A DNA stretch of 64,000 nt from Siderastrea siderea (lineage: Eukaryota; Cnidaria; Anthozoa; Scleractinia; Rhizangiidae). Location of the stretch: positions 73,578,427 through 73,642,426 of the forward strand of contig OZ034968.1 of the NCBI GenBank assembly GCA_964030785.1, written 5' to 3'. A model generated the notes under the pieces. The model saw only the letters and a program-made list of their open reading frames with translations. It ran no database searches and was not told the origin of the DNA. Below, piece after piece: positions 44,597 to 53,952 of the stretch; position 1 is the stretch's first letter, and every line of letters begins with the position of its first letter. Both the position numbers and the translations under genes were made by a program.

Positions 44597-47500
44597 CTAA
44601 GAATATCCATAGGGATAGGTCTTGAAAGTGTCTCTGTCAATCACTCTTTTGGTATAGACTAGTCCATACTGTTTTACCTGTTCCGTGCTTTCCATTGTCA
44701 TGTTCACTAAATCCCGTTTGAAATGACAGCTATTCGTGATAGGATATCGGCGGGTTGCAACCTTTTCATTTGGCGCAAGGACCACGTCTTCTACACCGAT
44801 CTCAGGATCTGCATCATGTTCCAACTCAAAAGCAGGTTTTTTCTCTGATTTGTCCACGACCAGGGGATCTTTGATTTCAGCGATGATGTTATCACGCACT
44901 AACCCATACTGCAGCTGTCCTGCTCCTTCGCAATTTAAGGAAAACCCTTTGACTTTGAGTTCTGTCTTGCCTTGAAAGGTATGGTAGCCATAGTTTTTAG
45001 GGCCTGCGGAAATGAATTCTTCAATATAGTCTCCTTCGGCCATTTCACTCTCCCATTCGCCCAACATGTTTCCAAACTTGAGATCTGGCAAATCGGGAAT
45101 TCGTACATAGATGACACTATCGGTATCATAGTAGAGTACTCGTCCACCCAGGATATCTAGTGCCTCGTATAACATGAGCCGAGCCCAACAGGTTGTGAAT
45201 GCTGCGATGTAGATGTTGGTGTCCTTCGCCAGATCAGCATCTTCTTCTTTGTTGACATACGTCAACTCTATCGTCTGGTCATCGATGATGCGAGGGGGTT
45301 TAAACTCGTGTTTGTCTGAGTTTAGGTAGTTGTGCAGTTCGATGAGGGAGGTTACTTGAACCGTTTTGGGTTTGTTCGCCCTCATGGCGAAACGCCCCCA
45401 AGACGAATTCATCCTGATCTTCCCGATTTGACGCAGTCCTTTGTTTTCTCCGTTCAACTTCGCTGGATCTAGGGTAATACCTATGCTGGACTGGTACTCT
45501 GCAGCAAAACGTTCCTTGTCTTCTCTTGTCTGCACCCAGGATGGCAGCTTCGAGTTTTCAGCCTTGACTTTCATCCACTTGTCAATGTACGAAGGACAGA
45601 AACCGCTCAATCTCTCAGCAAAATGATGGACTTCATACACGTGGAGAATCTTGTAGCCTTTCTCCACAGCTTTGTTTAACTCTGGAGTGCACCAAGTTCC
45701 TACCATAGCACGTTCTTGGTCTGAATGATGGCAGGTACAGGAACGGAACGGTGAGCCTTTTTCCAATTCGGCGGGAATGCAAGATCGACACAGTGGGAAG
45801 ATGAGTTTTCCTTCTGCATGCACAGGTAGGACAGGGTGGTACAGCTTTCTTGGCGGTAAAACTTTGCACTTGATTAAACCAAACCAATCTTGAATGTCCG
45901 TAGTGCCAGGTTCCACCAGAATTTCTGGATGTTTAGCAGGGAATTCTTTAAATTTGAGTACTGTTGGGTACTCGGAGACGATATCTGCATACTCGATTTT
46001 TTCACCACTCTCACACTTGTGGTAGAGTTTGGTAGCGTTGGTCCTACCTCCAAAGAACGCTTCTCTAGGGTTCATGGGTTCCACAAATTCTAAAGTCCTG
46101 ACATACGCTGCACATTCTTGATTGTTCCACTTTTCTGCTGCCCACTCACATCCCCAGATCTCCTTGACTTGGTAACCACGCTTTAGCAAGGCCTGTTTTT
46201 TCTTTTCGGTTTCTTTCCGAACAGCCTCCATACTTCGGTCCCCCAACCTTTGATGTTTTTCTTCTCGGTTCTGGAAACAAGTACGACACCCATGCCAAGC
46301 ACATCCCTGGAATTCATAGCAGCAACGCGTCTGAGGGTCATATCCGTCGACGTGATACTTTGTACCGGGAATATGGTATTCCCCTTCATTCATCACGGAT
46401 CTGATTTGTCGGCCGAGTTTTCTCTCCTCCCATAACAACCACTGTTTGGCTTCCTTGGACTGGGTTTTGATCCCCGAACGCCAGCCCATGATCGGTTCCG
46501 CGGCCACCATATTTTCAGGGAGATGGTTCTTTTTGATGTCCGCCATACAGGATGCCGCAATGGTTACATCGTCAAAGGGGTTCAGACCAATGATCTCTTC
46601 ACTCCCTTTCCGGAAAATGTCACATCCCGCTTTCAACAATTTGACGTCACTCACACAATACTTCAGCATTTCACTTTGCAAGTCAAACACTTTGCATGGG
46701 TCAGCTAGATATTTTAGCGATTCAGCTTGATACCATGCGTCGAAGGTTGAACGTTCTTTGACACTCATGTGTTCCGGCCCATAGTAATGTTTCTCCGGTA
46801 GCGGACCGGCATACTGTTCAGTTTCAGGTGTGTAAAAACGGTAGGGAAAATACCCCTTCTGCACTTCATCTTGTGGGATGCCAAAGGTTGAATTGAAGGA
46901 TCTCAGTGAGCCCTGGATAAAGGACATGCTGTCGATAAAACGAATGTTTTTGTGTTTCAACATAAGAAGTTTAAGCCCTTGACGTATTTGTTCCACCTTC
47001 AACTTGTTACGATAACAATCCCGCAGTACAAACAATCCGTCATAGCCCTTGAAGTTATGGGCGATAACGGTGACGTTAAATTCCTCGCACAAAGTTTCAA
47101 GATATGCAAGAAACTGCTTCACGCAGTCTTCTCCATGCAGGCTAACGGGTTCGTCGTCTGTCTCGTTCCAATACACACAAAGGGTAGGTGTATGTTGGTT
47201 AGCATCAAAACGGCACTCCAAATCAAAGTAGACGTGGGTCGTCGGTAGTTTTCGTTTACGCTTGGGTGAGGTTCTCTTTATCCCATCTTCTTGTTCGCGT
47301 ACCAGTTGTTCTTCCAAACTGGTGGGTTCGCCTTCTTCGTCTGACTCCTCGGGCGCTTCCAATTCTTCATCACCATCTTCAGTTTCGTAGACGGGGCGTT
47401 TTCGTTTTTTAGAATCTTGTTCTTGAGCGGCGGTCTGAATGTAGCACTTGTGGATCTGATAGTCCACGTACTTCTTGCAATGGGGACAGCGAAGATAGCC

Positions 47501-48643
47501 ACACCGATGATACTGGATCTCTTTAATGTTTTTGAGAAATTTGTTACACTGATGACAAGCCTTAACGGTATCGCACACACTTTTCCCTTCGCATTGATGT
47601 CCGGCAATGGTGAAGGTCTTATGGTTGGCAAAACAGCACGGTCCCTTAAACATCAAATTACAGTCCTTGCAGTGGATAGGTGCTTCTTTTCCTTCAAGAT
47701 GGTCAGGGCACTTGTCTTGACGACAAGATGTGCAGAAATCTTTGTTTTTGGTGCACTTGTGTTTTCCCTCATTGTCGTACCCTTTCAAACATTTTGAACA
47801 GAAATAGGAGGTACCCAGGAATCCAGCCATGGATGTGATGAGATGATAATGCTCGTCAGCGTGCAACAGGTAAATCTCAGGTTTGCCAGGCTCCGCGAAG
47901 GCTTCACACTTAAACCCGGAACCCGCATAACAGACGATGATCCTAAAGCGATCTTTCAAGTACCCCTGAAACGCTTTGAGTTCGGCCACCCCACATGGAC
48001 CTTCTGGAACTCCACTATGAAGATGAAGCAATTTAGCTGATATTACCTGTTTACGCTGGCTTTGGCGTAAGGCCTTGTATTTCTTTCTGCTTTCCTCCTG
48101 TCTACCTATGCCGAGAGCGAGGGTACGAGCGCAACAAAGGTCGTCCTGGTTGACGATCTGCACGACGGAATCTTTTTTCTTGATGAGGTTTTCCAGTAGT
48201 TTGCTGCCAGGTTTAATCCCACGGCCCTCCGAATCGGCGTCGGCCCAAACGATGGCCAAGTCGAAGCGTTCGTTTTCCATAAAGGAATCGTTGGACTGAA
48301 GCCCATTGACGACGTCATTAATAGCCGCTGAAGCCTTGTTATCCTGGTTTCTACGCCATTGCCACACGCGAAGTCCTGCCCCGGTAAATTCTTTTTCCTT
48401 GTTGGGCGCACTGAATTTGAACCAAAGCCAATCCCTATCCTTTAAGTTCTTATCTTTGAGCACAGTGTTAATGGCATTGCGCAATGCAATAGCAATACCC
48501 CAGTTCATATCAGCCGCAGTTCTAAAGTTCCCCGTTCTCTGCCCATGTAGATGATAGTGGGATTCTTGGACACGGAAATGTGGCGTTTCGCGATGATCAA
48601 TAGGACTTATCCTAAAATTAAAAACTCCCTCGTTGTCTGACAT
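44597..48643 (-). CDS. Protein-primed family B DNA polymerase of the compact element, 1348 residues
   Basis: Replicative polymerase with 3'-5' exonuclease. The first ATG is at 48643 (MSDNEGVFNFRISPIDH), 65 bases from a TATA box. Approximate residues: N-terminal domain 1-260, with DWLWFKF and a zinc-rich region at 270-400 (about ten Cys/His pairs); acidic linker 410-455; Exo I HVYFDLECRF near 469; Exo II VIAHNFKGYDGLF near 527; Exo III YCVSDVKLLK near 661. A Vsr-like nuclease block (CYEFQGCAWHGCRTCF to VKEIWGCEW) is at 760-830. Motif A YADIVSEYP is near 884, motif B RMNSSWGRF near 1076 and motif C YYDTDSVIYV near 1172. All catalytic acids are present and the frame is unbroken, so it could be functional. 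The nuclease block sits between exonuclease and palm, unlike in the resident Polinton. Confidence 0.95.
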   Translation of the reverse strand: MSDNEGVFNFRISPIDHRETPHFRVQESHYHLHGQRTGNFRTAADMNWGIAIALRNAINTVLKDKNLKDRDWLWFKFSAPNKEKEFTGAGLRVWQWRRNQDNKASAAINDVVNGLQSNDSFMENERFDLAIVWADADSEGRGIKPGSKLLENLIKKKDSVVQIVNQDDLCCARTLALGIGRQEESRKKYKALRQSQRKQVISAKLLHLHSGVPEGPCGVAELKAFQGYLKDRFRIIVCYAGSGFKCEAFAEPGKPEIYLLHADEHYHLITSMAGFLGTSYFCSKCLKGYDNEGKHKCTKNKDFCTSCRQDKCPDHLEGKEAPIHCKDCNLMFKGPCCFANHKTFTIAGHQCEGKSVCDTVKACHQCNKFLKNIKEIQYHRCGYLRCPHCKKYVDYQIHKCYIQTAAQEQDSKKRKRPVYETEDGDEELEAPEESDEEGEPTSLEEQLVREQEDGIKRTSPKRKRKLPTTHVYFDLECRFDANQHTPTLCVYWNETDDEPVSLHGEDCVKQFLAYLETLCEEFNVTVIAHNFKGYDGLFVLRDCYRNKLKVEQIRQGLKLLMLKHKNIRFIDSMSFIQGSLRSFNSTFGIPQDEVQKGYFPYRFYTPETEQYAGPLPEKHYYGPEHMSVKERSTFDAWYQAESLKYLADPCKVFDLQSEMLKYCVSDVKLLKAGCDIFRKGSEEIIGLNPFDDVTIAASCMADIKKNHLPENMVAAEPIMGWRSGIKTQSKEAKQWLLWEERKLGRQIRSVMNEGEYHIPGTKYHVDGYDPQTRCCYEFQGCAWHGCRTCFQNREEKHQRLGDRSMEAVRKETEKKKQALLKRGYQVKEIWGCEWAAEKWNNQECAAYVRTLEFVEPMNPREAFFGGRTNATKLYHKCESGEKIEYADIVSEYPTVLKFKEFPAKHPEILVEPGTTDIQDWFGLIKCKVLPPRKLYHPVLPVHAEGKLIFPLCRSCIPAELEKGSPFRSCTCHHSDQERAMVGTWCTPELNKAVEKGYKILHVYEVHHFAERLSGFCPSYIDKWMKVKAENSKLPSWVQTREDKERFAAEYQSSIGITLDPAKLNGENKGLRQIGKIRMNSSWGRFAMRANKPKTVQVTSLIELHNYLNSDKHEFKPPRIIDDQTIELTYVNKEEDADLAKDTNIYIAAFTTCWARLMLYEALDILGGRVLYYDTDSVIYVRIPDLPDLKFGNMLGEWESEMAEGDYIEEFISAGPKNYGYHTFQGKTELKVKGFSLNCEGAGQLQYGLVRDNIIAEIKDPLVVDKSEKKPAFELEHDADPEIGVEDVVLAPNEKVATRRYPITNSCHFKRDLVNMTMESTEQVKQYGLVYTKRVIDRDTFKTYPYGYS

Positions 48644-48705
48644 GTTGACAGCTCGACGACCTAAACACAAATGAATTACCTATATCATTTACTAGAACAC
48701 ACCCC

Positions 48706-48831
48706 TTTATATAGCAATGGAGAAGGACCTTTTAAGAATACTTAACGCTGATTGGTCAATTGTTTACTCATACTTATCGTTGATTGGTTTATTGTTTACC
48801 CATCCTGAACGCTGATTGGTTCATTGATTAG
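48706..48831. promoter_or_regulatory. PolB promoter: TATA box and three CCAAT-type repeats
   Basis: On the minus strand TATATAAAG lies at 48706-48713, 65 bases before the PolB ATG. Beyond it, three tandem copies of a ~32-bp unit (48746-48831) share cg(c/t)tgattggt...attgtttac(t/c)cat; attggt is an inverted CCAAT box. Confidence 0.7.
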
Positions 48832-48889
48832 AAATACGTACTCTAGTGATAGAGATAGTGAAACTATCATCAAATAATGCATCAAATAT

Positions 48890-49115
48890 AGGCCTAGTTT
48901 GTCGTTATCTTTAGCTTCCGTGTCCTGCTCAATAACTTTACCAATCGCGTTTCTTAACCCTTCTTCTACGGCAAAATAAATTTCGCGTGCTGATTTGAAA
49001 GTTCCTATTTGTTGGGTTTTAAATACCTGCTCGCGTACTTGAAAACAACTTAATTGGCGATCAATAAATGGTATCAATTTAATTCTTGGCTCAATGATTT
49101 TGCTGAGTTACTCTT
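48890..49115 (-). pseudogene. Fragment related to the PolB N-terminal domain
   Basis: A minus-strand frame here resembles residues about 10-70 of the PolB encoded just downstream: IDR with FQVREQ, then GTFKSAREI and EEGLRNAIGKVI correspond to IDH, FRVQES, GNFRTAADM and AIALRNAINTVL. No ATG opens it and similarity stops at about 48890, where the promoter repeats begin. It is probably the remains of a duplicated or replaced PolB 5' end. Confidence 0.6.
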
Positions 49116-49373
49116 TATAAAAATCCATTATTCATGGCCTTACTTATACTTGTTTCATTTCTAATATTTGAGTTATTGAACTTCAAAGTGAACATACGCA
49201 TTACATAGGTCTAAAAGTTATGCTTTAAGAGGTTCTCAACTGGTTGGGTAAATAAAAGTTAAGCCCTGTCGTGCGCGGCCGTAAACTGGATGGGCGCCTA
49301 GTCTGGTTAAGTATAAATAAAACACCGTTTCATAAAAAGCTATCATTTAGACTTTATCCTTTAAAGAGGTAAG

Positions 49374-49607
49374 ATGGCTGAGAGAAAAGTATTTTGCTGT
49401 GATACGTATCCTAAAACCTTTACTCGACCTTGGACTTTAAAACGTCATAAGAGGGATAGTTGTCAGCAAGCTAAACCGAAACCGATCCATCAATGTCCTT
49501 ATTGCAAGAAATGGTTTACCAGACTCCATAACGTCAAACGTCATTTCAAAGTATGTAGCAAGAAACCAATAGAGCCACGGGTAAAATTGGAATGCAAGAT
49601 TTGTTGA
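49374..49607 (+). CDS. Small C2H2-type zinc-finger protein
   Basis: 77 residues, with a TATA box (gtataaataa) at 49311-49320, 54 bases upstream. Finger 1 (FCCDTYPKTFTRPWTLKRHKR) has a Tyr where the second Cys is expected, so it may be damaged. Finger 2 is a clear CPYCKKWF...RLHNVKRHFKVC. The chain ends LECKIC, like the first half of a third finger. The fingers resemble the one at the start of the downstream ATPase (KTFTRVDNRTRH), suggesting a common origin. Likely DNA binding. Confidence 0.65.
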   Translation: MAERKVFCCDTYPKTFTRPWTLKRHKRDSCQQAKPKPIHQCPYCKKWFTRLHNVKRHFKVCSKKPIEPRVKLECKIC

Positions 49608-49787
49608 ACTCATATGAGGAGGGCAAGTTTTTTATCTTACGCTTTTAGAAAAAATTACTCTTTAGCGTGAAACATATATAAAGAAGTGCGGTGGTACCAA
49701 TGAGTCATTCGCAAACGTGAAAAAGAAACTAGTAAAAGCTTTGTACGGCTATAAATTCGAACGGTAAAAACTTTGTGTGGAAAGAAA

Positions 49788-50546
49788 ATGACCTACCCTT
49801 GTCGTTTATGTGGAAAAACTTTTACGCGAGTGGATAACAGGACAAGACATGAAATGCGATACTGTCGATGTTTACAACAAGTAGAAGAGCCTATAGAAGA
49901 TCGTACCATCAAGTTTCAATTTCATATGCCATCCTCGATTTTGGTAGTGGGCCCTTCAAGTTGTGGAAAAACTTATTTTACCAAACGATTGCTGTTGGAA
50001 AATCTTAATCTGTTTCAAAGAAGACCCAAAGCTGTTGTTTATTGTACCTCCATGTATCAAGAATGCTTTGAAGAGATGGGTGAAGCAGGTATACAATTTC
50101 ATAAAGGAATACCTAACGACGAGGATTTGGACAAATGGTTTCCTAAAGGACAAGGTATTTTAATATTGGATGATCTGATGAACGAAGGCAGTGGCGATAA
50201 ACGCGTGTTGGATTTATTTACAAGGAATTCACATCATCGGGATATCACGGTTCTCTACTTGTGTCAAGATATGTTTCCCGTTGGAAAATACGCCAAAACC
50301 ATTTCAAGAAACGCACATTATATCATCGCTTTTAAAAATCCGAGGGATCAACTTGGAGTGCGAAACGTTTTACTACAAGCCTTTCCCGGAACATGGCAAT
50401 CCGCCTTAAAAGTATTTCAACATGTCACCAAACAACCTTATCAGTATTTAGTACTAGATTTACACCCTGCTTCAGACGATGATCAACGACTGGTTACTCG
50501 TATCTTAAAAGATGAAGGACAAACCACGACTTTTGACTTGTTGTAA
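49788..50546 (+). CDS. Zinc-finger-fused packaging-type ATPase
   Basis: 252 residues from the ATG at 49788; TATATAAAG lies at 49674-49683. Residues 3-26 form a C2H2/CCHC finger (YPCRLCGKTFTR...HEMRYC). The P-loop domain has Walker A VVGPSSCGKT at about 52-61, Walker B GILILDDLM at about 123-131, the GSGDKRVLDLFTRNSHHRD segment and the sensor-like YLCQDMFPVGK. The order matches the FtsK/HerA-type A32 ATPases of Polintons, but the sequence is distinct from the copy at 20240-20809. It is intact. With no capsid gene in the element, its job may be DNA translocation or remodelling during replication, or packaging into another element's capsid (inference). Confidence 0.8.
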   Translation: MTYPCRLCGKTFTRVDNRTRHEMRYCRCLQQVEEPIEDRTIKFQFHMPSSILVVGPSSCGKTYFTKRLLLENLNLFQRRPKAVVYCTSMYQECFEEMGEAGIQFHKGIPNDEDLDKWFPKGQGILILDDLMNEGSGDKRVLDLFTRNSHHRDITVLYLCQDMFPVGKYAKTISRNAHYIIAFKNPRDQLGVRNVLLQAFPGTWQSALKVFQHVTKQPYQYLVLDLHPASDDDQRLVTRILKDEGQTTTFDLL

Positions 50547-50843
50547 AACTAAGAGAAAATAAAGTGTATTTTTGAAAACACGGTCTGAAACTTACTTAAA
50601 ACTTACTTACGCAAATGGGCTGTCTAGAACACAAGAATAAAAATACTCACGGTTTGGGTCCACATGCGTGGCTGTTAAGCGTCAAAGACTTGTCTTCAAG
50701 CTTGTCTTGAGGCTTTAAGTTGGGAAACTCGTCGCTGCTCTGTTCGATGTTGACTCAAGGTCTGGGATGAAATGACTGAAAATCGACGGGTTTTTATAAT
50801 AAACCTAGGTTTTTGCGCGTGCGTAGACAAACAACAAACCATA

Positions 50844-50948
50844 TTGTGACGTGAACTGGGTGCAGTCTTATTGTGACGTGCAGTCTTATTGAATTGGGTG
50901 CAGTCTTATTGTGACAGGGTGTAGTGCTATTGAAAGGAATTGTGACGT
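50844..50948 (+). promoter_or_regulatory. Tandem TGACG-containing repeats before the small basic gene
   Basis: Four imperfect copies of g(g)gtgcagtcttattgtgac, several ending in TGACGT(G/C), a CREB/ATF-type core. They lie 25-130 bases upstream of the ATG at 50973; a ttttataataaa TATA-like motif is at 50791. Confidence 0.55.
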
Positions 50949-50972
50949 CGTAGGACAAGTCTGGGCGAGTAA

Positions 50973-51242
50973 ATGGGTCGTAAAAGATTCGATAAGAATG
51001 GATTTCCTATTGTAAGGATGAAAAAACTGTTGAACCTCGAAAAATATGAAGCTAAGATGATTCGCCGTCAAAAAGATCGTGATCGCATACCCTTGATAAA
51101 TGAAGAATGGAGAACATTCCCTCTCAAAGAAAAAGATAAGATAGTTTCATTTAAGGATGATATTATCATTGTAAGTATTGAGAATGCAAATAAGGGACGT
51201 AAGTTTCGGAGAAAAAAGAAAGGTGGATACCAAATTTATTGA
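50973..51242 (+). CDS. Small basic protein of the compact element
   Basis: 89 residues from MGRKRFDKNGFPIVRMKK. About one third of residues are Lys or Arg, with a second basic patch at the C-terminus (KGRKFRRKKKGGYQIY). No family recognised. Size and charge would fit a DNA-binding or terminal protein, but that is inference. It is the last gene before the right terminal repeat and is intact. Confidence 0.5.
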   Translation: MGRKRFDKNGFPIVRMKKLLNLEKYEAKMIRRQKDRDRIPLINEEWRTFPLKEKDKIVSFKDDIIIVSIENANKGRKFRRKKKGGYQIY

Positions 51243-51351
51243 TCTAAAGAATAAAGTAAGTTGACATTTTAGAACTCGGTGTGATTTTCTGAGTTATTCA
51301 TTTTGATAACCGGTTTGAGGAACGGTTTAGTAGACATGTATGTTTTGGTAA

Positions 51352-52934
51352 AACAACTGGTGATTTCGACTTCTTTCAAAGTGAGAGAATGGTTTGTTTT
51401 GGTTTTTATTTTTTTTTCAGAGCGAAAGAATTAGAATTTCCCAGGTGTAGGGTTTGTTTTGGTTTTTGCAATGTGAAAGAATTAGAATTTCATAGGTCCG
51501 CTTAGTATGTTGTCAGCTTGACTGCCAATTGAATTCGACAGAAAACTTTTTAAAGCTGGTTAACAGATGGGATAAAGAGACCTAGGGTGATTATGGTTTT
51601 CGGAGCTGAAAGGCTACCGGACTCGTGGTAGTAGAAAAGGTATAACCGTACAGTTGTAAGTCTCACGCTACGCGTTCGTAGAAATTGCTAGTAACAGCTT
51701 AATAGAAATTAAAAAGTTCGTACGGAATAAATTCACAGCTGTAAGGCTGCCGGACTCGCGCTACGCACTCACAGCTGTAAGGCTGCCGGACTCGCGCTAC
51801 GCACTCGCAGAAAATAACCGCAGCTGTAAGGCTGCCGGACTCGCGCTACGCACTCGCAGAAAATAACCGCAGCTGTAAGGCTGCCGGACTCGCGCTACGC
51901 ACTCGCAGAAAATAACCGCAGCTGTAAGGCTGCCGGACTCGCGCTACGCACTCGAAGAAAGTAACCGCAGCTGTAAGGCTGCCAAATTAAACTCGCACTA
52001 CGCACTCGCAGAAAATAACCGCAGCTGTAAGGCTGCCGACCGAAAACCGGGGTCTAAAACCGGGGTCTAAAACCGGGGTCTAAAACCGGGGTCTAAAACC
52101 GTGAATTAAAAGCGGAGAATTTAAAAAGCGGGGATATAAAACCGGTTATTTAAAAAGAGGGTTTTTATATAGTTTTTAATAGTACGGGTTTTTAATAGTA
52201 GGGGATTCATATAGTAGGGGGATTCATATAGTAGGGGTTTTCATATAGTAGGGGGATTCATATAGTAGGGGTTATCGGGTCTAGCAAACTCTTTTGGAGA
52301 GGGGACTGGGACTTCTAAGGCATCTATACTTCCAATTGACTTGGCTTTCTTATCGGTTGTCGGGGTGGCGCCATGGTTAAGGTTCTGAATTTCAAATCGG
52401 AAAGTCGCGAGTTCGAATCCCGGGTAAAACTTTCTTTTTCTTAAAGTCACTTAGGCTACATGGTAAGACTTACTCACTACATGGTAAGACTTACTCACTA
52501 CATGGGACCATAAAAGCACTCACTACATGGGACCATAAAAGCACTCGGAAGCATAAAGTCACTTACTACATGGAACCATAAAAGCACTCACTACATGGAA
52601 CCATAAAATAAGTTGGAATACATAAAGTCATTCACTACATGGAACCATAAAAGCACTCACTACATGGAATTGTACATGAAAGCACTCATTACATGGAACC
52701 ATAAAATAACTTGGAATACATAAAGTCACTCACTACATGGAACCATCAAAGCACTCGCATAACATTAGTGTTCGGAAATCTTCGGGAATACCTCATTAAC
52801 CCTCGGAAATCTTCGGGAATGTACAATGTACACTCACTAATTAAGAACTATTAACAAACGTGTCAACGCATGCGCAATAGGCCTCACTTCTCAAAAGGTG
52901 TGAAAATCTGGCCCAACAGACGGATACCACTACT
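51352..52934 (-). repeat. Right terminal inverted repeat of the compact element
   Basis: Inverted copy of 42275-43996, nearly identical in the unique parts. It includes the 50-bp minisatellite (51720-52035), the ccggggtctaaaa units (52040-52105) and the tccatgtagtgag minisatellite (52470-52750). Confidence 0.92.
52359..52430 (+). other. tRNA-like sequence in the right terminal repeat
   Basis: Same sequence as 42906-42977 in inverted orientation, so both copies point outwards from the element body. Box A and box B are unchanged between copies. Confidence 0.6.
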
Positions 52935-53952
52935 ATAGTCCCTGCCACTCGGCCAAATATGGTACTTACAGTGTTGTCGACACGAATAGCTCTAAAGTGC
53001 TTGATTTTTCGCTAGTACAGGTGACAGAGGTACAAAATTCTAATGCTATGGAGCTGGAGGGTTTGAAACGTTGCCTTGTTCATCTTCAGGAGGAGCAAGT
53101 TCTAATTTCTAAGTTAGCCACCGATAGGCACGTTCAGGTTCGCGCGCACACGAAAAGGGAAAGGCCACAAATAAAACATAACTTTGACGTTTGGCACTTA
53201 GCAAAGTCTGTGCAAAAGAACTTAACCAAAAAAGCTCAAACAAAGCAATGCACAGACTTAAAGCCATGGATTCAGGCCATTATTGCTCACCTCTGGTGGT
53301 GCGCAAAAACATCCGAGGGAAATGGAAACGATTGCGTGGAGAGATGGAAGTCCATTGTGTACCACACAGCAAATATCCACCGCTGGGATGGATGCCAGCA
53401 CTTTCACGAGTGTGCCCACCCTCCCATTCCCCGAGAAACAGAAAGAAAGAAGAGATGGTTGAGAGTCGGCAGTCCAGCCCATGATGCCCTGAAGGAGGTC
53501 GCCTGGAATAAATCCCTTTTGAAGGACATTGCCATGTTGGCTCAGTTCATCCATACGGGAATTCTTGAAATCAGTGTACCATGGCATCCTGGCGAAGAAG
53601 TACTGTCACAAATTGCAGCACTACTCCTACAATGGTATGAGGGCCCGTACTCAGCTGGCCATACTTGACCACAACCACAACGTTGGACGAGCACAAGCCC
53701 AGACCAAAGAGGGGGTGGCCAAACATAAATTCGTCTCTCCCAAGGGAGGAGGAGGCTGGGTAGTTAAGCCACAATACGAAGAGAAATCGTATCAAGTTGT
53801 GGATGATCTGATGGCTGATCTTGTGGCTTTCAAGAGAGGTGACATTGAGGTACCACCCCTTCCCCAAACACCAGCAGCAGAAAACGTTGCTCCCACAGCT
53901 ATACTCCCAAAAGAAGACTTGCTGGCAAAGCATAGGTCTTGTTTCAACACAA

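Larger units (their letters stand above)
42275..52934. mobile_element. Compact Polinton-type element (PolB + zinc-finger ATPase, no integrase or capsid), 10,660 bp
   Basis: Perfect 6-bp target duplication ATAGTC at 42269-42274 and 52935-52940; the ends read AGTAGTGGTATCCG...CGGATACCACTACT. AGT ends and a 6-bp duplication are Polinton hallmarks. Terminal inverted repeats of 1.6-1.7 kb enclose PolB (-), a fragment of a second PolB N-terminus (-), a small zinc-finger protein (+), a zinc-finger ATPase (+) and a small basic protein (+). I find no integrase, protease or jelly-roll capsid gene on either strand. Genes are open and the interrupted transposase reads in frame across the duplication, so the insertion is recent. 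Mobility would need integrase supplied in trans (inference). Confidence 0.9.

Noticed and set aside
52359..52430. Functional tRNA gene
   Set aside because: The acceptor stem does not pair and the T stem has mismatches; kept only as a tRNA-like promoter sequence.
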